Of a DNA stretch of 64,000 nt, positions 26,298 through 33,416 are shown piece after piece. Source of the stretch: JAEUJM01 sp964635055. GTDB taxonomy: Bacteria; Actinomycetota; Acidimicrobiia; Acidimicrobiales; DATDAH01. The notes under the pieces are model-generated. The model was not told the origin of the DNA and did no database searches. It saw only the letters and a program-made list of their open reading frames with translations. Location: positions 1 to 64,000 of the forward strand of contig CAZWMT010000010.1 of assembly GCA_964635055.1 (NCBI GenBank), given 5' to 3'. The translations under genes were made by a program, and so were the position numbers. Numbering within the stretch: the stretch's first letter is position 1; the number at the start of each line of letters is the position of its first letter.

Positions 26298-27536
26298 TCA
26301 GCGCTCGCAGCTCACCTTGCGGTCGGTGCCGGGTCCGCCGGCGCAGCGGTCGCTGCCCGCCCCGCCCTCGAGCACGTCGTTGCCGCTGCCACCGGTGAGC
26401 GAGTCGTCGCCCTTCCCGCCGATCAGCCGGTCGCCGCCGCTGCTGCCGTCGACGGTGTCGGCGCCGCCGAGCGAGCACACCAGGTCGCCGCCGGCACCGG
26501 TGCCGAAGAAGTCCGGCCCGGAGGTGCCCAGCACCACGTCGGGGCCGTTGGTGGGGAACTGGCCCTGACCCAGGTTCACGGTCACCACCCGGCCGCCGCA
26601 GGCCACCAGGGGCCGCACCGTGGCGGTGGGACGCCACTCGGGCGAGTAGTCGAAGGCCGCGTTGCGGTTGACCCGGGCCTCGTTCGACCCGTCGGCGTTC
26701 ATCAGGTAGATGTCGCCGCCGCCCGTGCGACCGCTCTCGAACACGATCTGGCTGCCGTCCGGCGAGAAGCCGGCCTCGGTGCCCCCCTGCAGGTTCGAGT
26801 CGGAGGTGAGCTGGCGCTGGTTCGAGCCGTCGGCGTTCATCACCCAGATGTCGAAGTCGTCGCTGCGGGGGTCGGTGTTGCTGATGCGCGTGCTGCCGAA
26901 CAGGATCTTGTTGCCGTTCGGCGACCACGACGGCAGGTAGTCCGTACCCGGGTGGGTGGTGAGCCGTCGCTGGTCGGTGCCGTCCGCGTCCATCACGTAG
27001 ATGTCCTCGAACCCGTTGGCCCGTCGGCTGACGAACGCGATCCGGCTGCCGTCGGGCGACCACGCGGCGTGGAAGTCGGGCGCGGGGTCGGTGGTGAGGC
27101 GGGTCTCGTCGGAGCCGTTGGCGTTCATGACCCAGATGTCGGCGTTGCCGCCCACCCGGCTGCTGGTGAACGCGATCTTGGCGCCGTTGGGCGACCAGTC
27201 GGGGCTGCCACTGGTGGTGTCCTCGGTGAGGCGGGTGGGCGAGGTGCCGTTGGCGTTGATCGTCCAGATGTCGCCGTTCCCGCCGGCGCGGCTGGACGTG
27301 AAGGCGATCTTGGTGCCGTTGGGCGACCAGGTTGGGTTGTAGTCGCCGGCGGGGTTGTCGGTGACCCTGACCTGGCCGGTGCCGTCGGCCGACATGGTGT
27401 AGAGCTCGGAATTGCCGTCCCGCTCGGAGACGAACACCAGGTCGTCACCGGCCGCCGCGACCCCGGTGCCGGCGGCCAGGACCATTCCGAGCAGGGTCAG
27501 GCCCGTGAGCGATCGCACCCCTCGCATGCGTCCCAT
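26298..27536 (-). CDS. Secreted TolB-like propeller with RTX-type calcium-binding tail
   Basis: 412 residues from ATG 27536. A signal peptide (RSLTGLTLLGMVLAAGTGVAAAG) is followed by about six PD40/TolB-type blades with the repeating pattern PxWSPNGxKIAFxSxRxGGxxDIWxMNANGSxxxRLT. After residue 335 come RTX-like nonapeptides (GGDRLIGGKGDDSLTGGSGN and GGAGSDRCAGG) that usually fold on Ca2+. There is no RTX secretion-system gene nearby and the signal peptide suggests Sec export. Probably an extracellular binding or structural protein. Its upstream region lacks the promoter box found in the NHL cluster. Confidence 0.9.
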   Translation of the reverse strand: MGRMRGVRSLTGLTLLGMVLAAGTGVAAAGDDLVFVSERDGNSELYTMSADGTGQVRVTDNPAGDYNPTWSPNGTKIAFTSSRAGGNGDIWTINANGTSPTRLTEDTTSGSPDWSPNGAKIAFTSSRVGGNADIWVMNANGSDETRLTTDPAPDFHAAWSPDGSRIAFVSRRANGFEDIYVMDADGTDQRRLTTHPGTDYLPSWSPNGNKILFGSTRISNTDPRSDDFDIWVMNADGSNQRQLTSDSNLQGGTEAGFSPDGSQIVFESGRTGGGDIYLMNADGSNEARVNRNAAFDYSPEWRPTATVRPLVACGGRVVTVNLGQGQFPTNGPDVVLGTSGPDFFGTGAGGDLVCSLGGADTVDGSSGGDRLIGGKGDDSLTGGSGNDVLEGGAGSDRCAGGPGTDRKVSCER

Positions 27537-27632
27537 GATGGCCCATTCGGCGGCGACCCGTGCGCCGCCGGTTTCGGTGATCCGGCCGGCCGCGGCGAGC
27601 GAACAACCGGTCGTCAACCCGAGGAGGAACCC

Positions 27633-27941
27633 ATGCCCTTGATCACCCACGTGCTGCTGCGGGACACGACGCCCGAGGACTACGACAAGGTCCGGAGGGC
27701 CTGTGGCTGGCTGGACGAGCACCCGGTCGGTGGCCACTGCCACCTCACCTACTGGGACGGCAACGACTGCCACAACGTCGACGTGTGGGAGAGCGAGGAG
27801 GCGTTCGGTGCGTTCGGGATGGACCGGCTGGGCCCGGCGATGGCCGAGACCGGCATCGAGCGTGAGCCCGAGGTGACGTTCCACCTCGCCCACGAGGTGT
27901 TCCTGCCGGCGGCCATGACCGTCACCGAGACCCCGATCTAG
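27633..27941 (+). CDS. Small protein, possible dimeric alpha/beta-barrel, unknown function
   Basis: 102 residues from ATG 27633 with GAGGAGG 5 nt upstream. Sequence features are an N-terminal VLLRDTTPEDYDKVRRACGWL helix segment, a GGHCHLTYWDGNDCHNVDVWES strand pair and a C-terminal EVTFHLAHEVFLPA. His and Cys residues cluster (HCH, DCHN) and could bind a metal. The strand-helix pattern resembles ferredoxin-like stress or monooxygenase-type small proteins, but I do not recognise the family with confidence. Confidence 0.75.
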   Translation: MPLITHVLLRDTTPEDYDKVRRACGWLDEHPVGGHCHLTYWDGNDCHNVDVWESEEAFGAFGMDRLGPAMAETGIEREPEVTFHLAHEVFLPAAMTVTETPI

Positions 27942-28016
27942 GGTCCCGGGCCCGTCCGGGCCCGTCCGGGCCTCGACGCCGGATCCGGGCCGGCAACCGC
28001 AACGGGATCCTCGCCG

Positions 28017-28430
28017 TCAGAGAATGAGGCCGAGGCCCTTCTGGCAGTGCGGTCCGCCCCAGTGCTCGACCACCTTGGCGTCGCGGATGCGCAAGATGGC
28101 GGTGCCGTTGATCTCCACCGGCTCGCCCGACGCGGGCACGTCGTAGAAGGCCGTGCCGGTGTGGGTGCCCTTCACCGTCCAGTTCGACACCACCAGGTCG
28201 TCGTGTTCGATCAACAGGTCGACGGTGAACTGGAAGTCGGGGAACGCCGAGCGCACCTGGTTCCACCACGCCACCTCGTGGCTGCGCACGTCGGTGCCGG
28301 AGACGGCCGGGTTCACCCGGTCGGTGACGTGGCTGTGGAACTCGGGCGCCCAGAACTCGAACACCGCCTGCTCGTCGCCGCGGAACATGGCGTCGCTGTA
28401 CTCGCCCAGCATCCTCAGGTTGTCCGACAT
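28017..28430 (-). CDS. SnoaL-like / NTF2-fold protein
   Basis: 137 residues. NTF2-fold pattern: an N-terminal helix (LRMLGEYSDAMFRGDEQAVFEFWAPEFHSHV), the HEVAWWNQVRSAFPDFQFTVDLLIEHDDLVVSNWTVKGTH segment, and a final FxxxRDAKVVEHWGG strand. This is the SnoaL/polyketide-cyclase-like group, which includes small cyclases, dehydratases and binding proteins; no specific activity can be assigned. It is divergent from fasciclin copy A. The last ten codons (ending PHCQKGLGLIL) recur as a fragment beside fasciclin copy B. Confidence 0.9.
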   Translation of the reverse strand: MSDNLRMLGEYSDAMFRGDEQAVFEFWAPEFHSHVTDRVNPAVSGTDVRSHEVAWWNQVRSAFPDFQFTVDLLIEHDDLVVSNWTVKGTHTGTAFYDVPASGEPVEINGTAILRIRDAKVVEHWGGPHCQKGLGLIL

Positions 28431-28526
28431 GGCCCACATCTTGGCCCACGACCCGTCCCGGCGCGTTCGGCGCGCCCGAGCACGTCCAGGCCTCGACCAC
28501 GTCCTCCGAAGAAAATCCGGGTCGGG

Positions 28527-28557
28527 TGCATCCAAACCGACGACTCCGCACGATTTA
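28527..28557 (+). promoter_or_regulatory. ECF-type promoter of fasciclin copy A
   Basis: TGCATCC (28527-28533), 17-bp spacer, CGATTTA (28551-28557), 38 bp before the ATG. Both elements and the spacer length are shared with three other sites at the two sigma/fasciclin cassettes, and resemble mycobacterial SigK promoters. Confidence 0.8.
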
Positions 28558-28595
28558 TCACTAAACACACACGAGTCGTCCAGGAGGACAACCTC

Positions 28596-29228
28596 ATGAG
28601 CAGGAAGCGCTTCACCGCAGGACTGGCCGCCACCGCGGTCGCAGCATCGATGGTCGCGGCCACGTTCGCCCCATCGGCCGGCGCCAGCGCCGGCCAGGCC
28701 GAGGGCGGCCAGCCCACCATCGCCGGCATCGTGGCCGCGAGTGGCGAGGGCTTCGACACCAACGGCGGCGACTACGACGTGCTGCTGGCCGCCGTCACCG
28801 CCGCCGACCTGGTCGAGACCCTCGACACCGCCGGGCTCGACGTGACCGTCTGGGCCCCGAAGGACCGGGCCTTCGTGAAGACCGCCCAGGACCTCGGGTT
28901 CGAGGGCGCCATCACCGACGAGGCCGGCGCCTGGGCCTTCCTGGTCGAGGCCCTCACCGCCATCGGCGGCGGCGATCCCATCCCCACCCTCACCACGATC
29001 CTGCAGTACCACGTGACCCCCGACGCCCGTGGGCCCGGCCGGGTGCTGGCCGCCAGCCGGTTCCCGACACTGGCCGACAAGGGCATCCGGCACACGCCGG
29101 GCAGCACGGTGCTCCAGGACAAGGACCCCGACCTGCGGGACCCCCGCCTGGTGAGCCCCATCAACGTGCGGGCCTCGAACGGCGTGATCCACACCATCAA
29201 CCGGGTGCTCATCCCCGTCAACCTCTGA
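28596..29228 (+). CDS. Secreted fasciclin-domain protein, copy A
   Basis: 210 residues from ATG 28596 with AGGAGG upstream. Signal peptide to about residue 32 (AGLAATAVAASMVAATFAPSAGASA), then one fasciclin (FAS1) domain: the start TIAGIVAASGEGFDTNGGDYDVLLAAVTAADL, DVTVWAPKDRAFVKTAQDLG, the conserved ILQYHVTPD, and the end NGVIHTINRVLIPVNL. FAS1 domains mediate adhesion or matrix binding outside the cell. It lies upstream of the sigma/anti-sigma pair under the same promoter type, like MPT70/MPT83 beside SigK-RskA. Copy B at 48961 is a close paralogue. Confidence 0.95.
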   Translation: MSRKRFTAGLAATAVAASMVAATFAPSAGASAGQAEGGQPTIAGIVAASGEGFDTNGGDYDVLLAAVTAADLVETLDTAGLDVTVWAPKDRAFVKTAQDLGFEGAITDEAGAWAFLVEALTAIGGGDPIPTLTTILQYHVTPDARGPGRVLAASRFPTLADKGIRHTPGSTVLQDKDPDLRDPRLVSPINVRASNGVIHTINRVLIPVNL

Positions 29229-29272
29229 GCGCCACCTGACCGACCCGATCACCGAGTCGGAGACGAGTAGGG

Positions 29273-29302
29273 GAGGGGCACGGCCTGCGGGCCGTGCCCC
29301 TC
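29273..29302 (+). terminator. Strong hairpin after fasciclin copy A
   Basis: A 13-bp perfect stem, GAGGGGCACGGCC with its complement, closed by TGCG. The same hairpin design with the same loop follows copy B. Confidence 0.85.
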
Positions 29303-29324
29303 TCCGCGCGCTCGCTCGGCCACT

Positions 29325-29430
29325 GGCGGGTGGCGGTGGCGGGTGGCTCGTGGCCATTGGCTGGTGGCTGATGGCCGGTGGCGGTGTCGGGTGGTCGGTG
29401 GCCGTGGCGGGTGCTCGTGGGCGGTGTTCG
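29325..29430. repeat. GTGGC-rich degenerate repeat tract
   Basis: Iterated GGTGGCNGGTGGC-like units between the fasciclin terminator and the sigma-gene promoter. No gene is supported. Confidence 0.5.
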
Positions 29431-29440
29431 CGGTCGCCGC

Positions 29441-29471
29441 TGCATCCGCCGAGGACCCCCGCGCCGAAGTC
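29441..29471 (+). promoter_or_regulatory. ECF-type promoter of sigma gene copy A
   Basis: TGCATCC (29441-29447), N17, then CGAAGTC (29465-29471). The distance from the -10 start to the GTG at 29478 is 13 nt, identical to copy B, so the transcript probably begins at or near the start codon. Confidence 0.75.
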
Positions 29472-29477
29472 GTTAGC

Positions 29478-30125
29478 GTGCCCGTGATGACCGAAGCGCC
29501 GGAGGCGGCAGCGGCCGCGGGCGCCGACGGGCTCGACCGGGAGGGCGCTCCCGACGACCGCCCCGGCCCGGATCGTGACCCGGCCCCGGACGCGCTGGCT
29601 CGATGCTTCGCCGCCGGCGATCCCGGGGCGCTCGAGGCCGTGTACGACCGGCACGGGTCGCTCGTCCACTCCTACTGCGCCCGCACGCTCGGCTCGACCC
29701 GCGCCGCCGACGCCACCCAGGAGGTGTTCCTGGCGGCGTGGAGGTCGCGGCACCGCTACCGGCCCGAGGCGGGGACCCTGCCGGGCTGGCTGCTGGGCAT
29801 CGCCCGCTTCAAGGTGATCGACATGCTGCGGGCCGAGGGCCGTCAGCCCACCACGGTGCGCGAGCACCCCGGCGCCGAGCCCGAGGTCACCTTCGAGCCG
29901 GCCGACGTGGCCTCGATCGGCGAGCGCATGTTGGTGGCCGACGCCCTGTCCACGCTGGCCGACCGGCCCCGGGAGATGGTGCGTCTCGCCTTCTTCGAGG
30001 ACCTCACCCACGCCCAGATCGCCGAGCGCTGCGGTGTGCCGCTGGGCACGGTGAAGAGCGACATCCGCCGTGGCCTCGAGAAGCTGCGCGATCAGTTGGG
30101 AGGCTTCGACAGTGCACCGGGGTGA
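29478..30125 (+). CDS. ECF sigma factor, SigK-like, copy A
   Basis: 215 residues from GTG 29478 (ATG 29487 is the alternative). An acidic, Ala/Gly-rich N-terminus precedes sigma region 2: ALEAVYDRHGSLVHSYCARTLG, DATQEVFLAAWRSRHRYRPEAG, GWLLGIARFKVIDMLR. Region 4 ends with LTHAQIAERCGVPLGTVKSDIRRGLEKLR, a helix-turn-helix for the -35. It should bind core RNA polymerase and read TGCATCC-N17-CGA promoters, one of which lies directly upstream. The stop overlaps the anti-sigma start by 14 nt. Confidence 0.95.
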   Translation: MPVMTEAPEAAAAAGADGLDREGAPDDRPGPDRDPAPDALARCFAAGDPGALEAVYDRHGSLVHSYCARTLGSTRAADATQEVFLAAWRSRHRYRPEAGTLPGWLLGIARFKVIDMLRAEGRQPTTVREHPGAEPEVTFEPADVASIGERMLVADALSTLADRPREMVRLAFFEDLTHAQIAERCGVPLGTVKSDIRRGLEKLRDQLGGFDSAPG

Positions 30126-30876
30126 CGCGCCCCACGATGACGAGGAGGAAGGCGTGGAGGCCGCAACGATCGACCGCATCGCCGGGATCGCGAGCCGGAT
30201 GGACGACGAGGACTTCACCCGCGTCGACCCACCCGCGCACGTCTGGGCGCGGATCGCGGCGGCGGCCGACGCCGACGGCACCCCGGCCCGCGCACCCACC
30301 CCCGCACCCACACCCGCACCCACACCCGCACCCACACCCACACCCACACCCACACCCACACCCACACCTACGCCCACCCTGACGCCCCGTGAGGTGGTCG
30401 GTGCGTCGGCGCCGGTGGTGTCGCTGCACGCCCGCCGACGGCGCATGAACCGCATCGTGGCGGTTGCGGTCGCGGCGGCCGTGGTGCTGCTGGCCGCGAC
30501 CGGGCTGCTGCTCGTCCGGGGTGGCTCGACGCCCGACGACCAGCAGCTGGTGGCCGCCACCGCGCTGGCGCCGCTCGAGCCCACCGAGGCCACCGCCGAC
30601 GTCCGCCTCGTCCGCGACGACGGCGATCTGCGCCTCGAGCTCGAGGCCCACCACATGGCCGGCGCCCCCGCGGGCCACCACTACGAGCTCTGGTTGCTCG
30701 ACCCGGCCTCGGCCTCGGCGGTCCCGGTGTCGCTCGGCGCGATGACCGGCAGCGTCACGGTCCCCGTCCCCGCCGGCGTCGACGTCGACCGGTACGACGT
30801 GGTCGACGTGTCGCTCCAGCGCGACGGCCAGACCGAGCACTCGAGCCACAGCCTGCTGCGGGGCACGCTGGCCTAG
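30112..30876 (+). CDS. RskA-like membrane anti-sigma factor, copy A
   Basis: 254 residues from GTG 30112, inside the sigma gene end, with GGGAGG upstream. One short N-terminal sigma-binding segment (IDRIAGIASRMDDEDFTRVDPPAHVWARIAAA) is followed by a long Pro-Thr/Pro-Ala tract encoded by a CCCACA-type microsatellite at 30295-30375. One membrane helix (IVAVAVAAAVVLLAATGLLLV) and an extracytoplasmic RskA-type domain (HYELWLLDPAS... SLLRGTLA) follow. It should hold the sigma factor at the membrane until regulated proteolysis. Confidence 0.92.
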   Translation: MHRGDAPHDDEEEGVEAATIDRIAGIASRMDDEDFTRVDPPAHVWARIAAAADADGTPARAPTPAPTPAPTPAPTPTPTPTPTPTPTPTLTPREVVGASAPVVSLHARRRRMNRIVAVAVAAAVVLLAATGLLLVRGGSTPDDQQLVAATALAPLEPTEATADVRLVRDDGDLRLELEAHHMAGAPAGHHYELWLLDPASASAVPVSLGAMTGSVTVPVPAGVDVDRYDVVDVSLQRDGQTEHSSHSLLRGTLA

Positions 30877-30975
30877 CCCTGGGCCCAGCCCCGGGAGTGG
30901 AGTCGGTGTGCCCGGTACGACGGCGACGACACCGTCGGACCAGCGCGCGAGTACGTGACCCCGTGGTCGCGTGCC

Positions 30976-31503
30976 TCAGCCGGTGGGCAGGAGCCAACCC
31001 GCCGACGGATCACCCTCCCAGCGGACGACCGCGTCGGTGTCGGGGAGGTCCCACACGACCCAGCCCTCCGCGCAGCCGCCGTCGGTCGGACCGGCGGTCT
31101 GGTCGAGTGGCGGGTGATCGCCCTCGAGGGCGCCCGGGGGCAGCGGCACCGGCTCGGCCACGCCGGTGACCGTGCGGGCCGTCCACGCCAGCGTGACGTC
31201 GGCGGCGGTGCCGCAGACCCGCACCTCGGCGCCCACGTAGGTGCCCTCGGCCTCGAAGGCGTCGCTGGCCACGCCCAGGCTGCCTTCGGTGCGCAGCACC
31301 GTGGCGGTGGTGTCATCCGAGCCCACGGTCACACCCTCCGCCAGCACCCGTTCGTCGCCGCCGGCCGGGAGGGTGGCGTCGCCGTCGCCCTCGCTGGCCG
31401 CCGCCACCAGGACGACCACGACCGCGATCACGACGCCGGCGGCCACGAGCCAGAGCGCCTGTCGGCGGTGATCGAGCCCGCCCCTCGCCGCCCCCTCAGC
31501 CAC
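30976..31503 (-). CDS. Membrane-anchored extracytoplasmic protein, unknown
   Basis: 175 residues from GTG 31503, overlapping the PhoD-like gene's stop by 8 nt, so the two are probably co-translated. One membrane helix near the N-terminus (ALWLVAAGVVIAVVVVLVAAA) anchors a domain containing ATVLRTEGSLGVASDAF, GTYVGAEVRVCGTAADVTLAWTARTV, and the end GWVVWDLPDTDAVVRWEGD. Two Cys residues may form a disulfide. I do not recognise the family. A role with the phosphatase is suggested only by the overlap. Confidence 0.75.
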   Translation of the reverse strand: MAEGAARGGLDHRRQALWLVAAGVVIAVVVVLVAAASEGDGDATLPAGGDERVLAEGVTVGSDDTTATVLRTEGSLGVASDAFEAEGTYVGAEVRVCGTAADVTLAWTARTVTGVAEPVPLPPGALEGDHPPLDQTAGPTDGGCAEGWVVWDLPDTDAVVRWEGDPSAGWLLPTG

Positions 31504-33142
31504 GGGTGCCTCCCGTGCGTTCGGCCCGGGCCGTACCGGCCTCGATGTGGTAGGCGGCCAGGACCCCCACGGGGGCTTCCGGGTCCTCGATGGTGGTGGG
31601 GGAGCGCAGCTCGACGTCGGCGCCGTCGCGACGCAGCTCCACCACCGACAGCCCGTGGCGCTCGCTGTCGAACAGGAGGAGCTGGGGGTTGGCGGCCTTG
31701 AAGCCGGGCTCGGTGACCCCGCTCTCGGGGAGGTGGCGCTCGTCGGCGTTGGCCGAGGTGATCGACGAGCCGTTGAACTCGACGAGGACCGGGTCGGCGT
31801 CGGGGTCGTCGAAGTCGAGGGCGACGCCCGACACCGAGAAGAGGTGGCTGTCGCCCGACACCACGATGGCGTTGCGGTCACCCCGCTCGTCGAGGGCCCG
31901 GAGGATGGTGTCGCGCTCCGCCTGGTAGCCGTCCCACTGGGTGAAGTTGAGGTAGCTGCCGGGGTGGGTGATCTCGGCGGTGGGCGCACCGCCCTGCGAC
32001 AGCCGCCACGGCCAGAACATGAGCTGGCTGCCGATCACCCGCCAGGTGGCGGTCGATGCCGACAACTCGTCGAGCAACCAGTCGCGCTGCTCGGTGCCGA
32101 GCATGGTGCGCTCGGGGTCGTAGATCTCGGGGACGTCGACGCCGTCGGACGCGACCGGGCCGGTGGACGCCACCTCGGGGTCCCGGAACTGGCGCTCGTC
32201 GAGCAGGACGACGTCGACCATGCCCCCGATCGACAGGCGGCGGTGGATGCGGTCGGTGGCCCCGAAGCGCCGCACCGGCAACTGCTCGAAGAACGCGGGA
32301 ACGGCACCGGCGCCCATCTCGTCGTCGGGGTCGCCCATGCCGTCGTGGTTGTCGAAGATGCACATCACGGGGTGGTTGGCGTGCATCGCCTGGAGGGCCA
32401 GGTCGGCGCGGATGTCGTGGTAGCGCCGGCGGAAGTCGGCGAAGGTGACGGCCTCGGGGTGGGCGGGCAGGTCGCGGCCGGCGACCGCCCAGTCGTCGGC
32501 CCACTCGGTGTTGTAGACGTAGTCGCCGAGGCTGAGCACGAGGTCGAGGTCGGTCTCGGGGTCGAGGGCCAGTTCGGCGAGGTCGCGGTGTGACGGGAAG
32601 TAGCCGTGCACGTAGCGCTGGCAGGAGAAGGCGGCGAGGCGCACCCGGTCGACTTCCCCGTCGGGCAGCGTCCGCGTGCGCCCGATCGGGCTCTGATGGC
32701 CGCGAGCGGTGAAGCGGTAGTAGTAGGTCGTCCCCGGCTCGAGGCCGTCGATGTCGAGGTGGACCGTGTGGTCGGCGGGTGCGGAGGCCGTCGCCGTGGC
32801 CCACGCCACCACGGCCGACGGGGTGAACTCGGGGTCGCGAGCGACCTCGACGCCCACGGGGACGCCGTCGCGACGGTCGAGGTCGGGGTCGACCCGCGTC
32901 CAGAGCACGACCCTGTCGACGGCCGGGTCGCCCGAGGCGATGCCGTCGGGGTACACGAGGTCGGGGCGGTAGGCGTCGCCGGTGGCCGCGGAGCGGGCGG
33001 TGGTGGTGGGCGGCGCACCCCGCCAGGGCCCCTCACCGCTCCCGCGGGGCCGGGCGGCCGCCATCCCGCCCATGGAGGCGCGGGCGAGGGCGAGGCCGGC
33101 GCCGGCGCCCGCGGTTGCCTTCAGGAAGGTTCGTCGATCCAC
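31496..33142 (-). CDS. PhoD-like Tat-exported alkaline phosphatase/phosphodiesterase
   Basis: 548 residues from GTG 33142, where a Tat signal starts at once (VDRRTFLKATAGAGAGLALA). An N-terminal Ig-like segment (PDLVYPDGIASGDP... VVLWTRVDP) precedes the metallophosphatase core: FSCQRYVHGYFPSH, LSLGDYVYNTEW, CIFDNHDG, LLDERQFRD, IGSQLMFWP and VSGDSHLFS. These are the metal-ligand signatures of PhoD, which uses Fe3+ and Ca2+ to cleave phosphate esters outside the membrane. It is probably made in phosphate starvation, but I see no clear PHO box. Confidence 0.95.
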   Translation of the reverse strand: MDRRTFLKATAGAGAGLALARASMGGMAAARPRGSGEGPWRGAPPTTTARSAATGDAYRPDLVYPDGIASGDPAVDRVVLWTRVDPDLDRRDGVPVGVEVARDPEFTPSAVVAWATATASAPADHTVHLDIDGLEPGTTYYYRFTARGHQSPIGRTRTLPDGEVDRVRLAAFSCQRYVHGYFPSHRDLAELALDPETDLDLVLSLGDYVYNTEWADDWAVAGRDLPAHPEAVTFADFRRRYHDIRADLALQAMHANHPVMCIFDNHDGMGDPDDEMGAGAVPAFFEQLPVRRFGATDRIHRRLSIGGMVDVVLLDERQFRDPEVASTGPVASDGVDVPEIYDPERTMLGTEQRDWLLDELSASTATWRVIGSQLMFWPWRLSQGGAPTAEITHPGSYLNFTQWDGYQAERDTILRALDERGDRNAIVVSGDSHLFSVSGVALDFDDPDADPVLVEFNGSSITSANADERHLPESGVTEPGFKAANPQLLLFDSERHGLSVVELRRDGADVELRSPTTIEDPEAPVGVLAAYHIEAGTARAERTGGTRG

Positions 33143-33416
33143 ATCCCACTCTGTTCCGCTCGGCCCGTTCCGTCGCGTCCACCGGCGCCGTGTCGCTCGG
33201 CGCCCGCGGCCGCCGGTGGCCCCGTTGGAATCTAGGCCGTGGCACGGCGCTCCGAGGTGCCGGCGCGCCCCGATCCGGGGCACCGTCACGAGGGCTTTGG
33301 CCGCCGTTCACCCCGGCGTTGCCGGCTGCGAGGTCGATGGACACGAGTAGCCTTCCGGTGCGGCCCCCGGTGCGGCCGCACCGCTGCAGCCGAGGGGAGC
33401 AGCCGAGGGGAGCAGG

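Noticed and set aside
33289..33416. Shared NHL-type promoter before the giant NHL gene
   Set aside because: A weak GGGCTTTGGCC box exists at about 33292 but no CGACGG-like element at 29-30 nt, and the ribosome site implies another promoter.
31503..33416. PHO box before the PhoD-like gene
   Set aside because: No direct repeats of the expected GTTCACC type with 11-bp pitch were seen.
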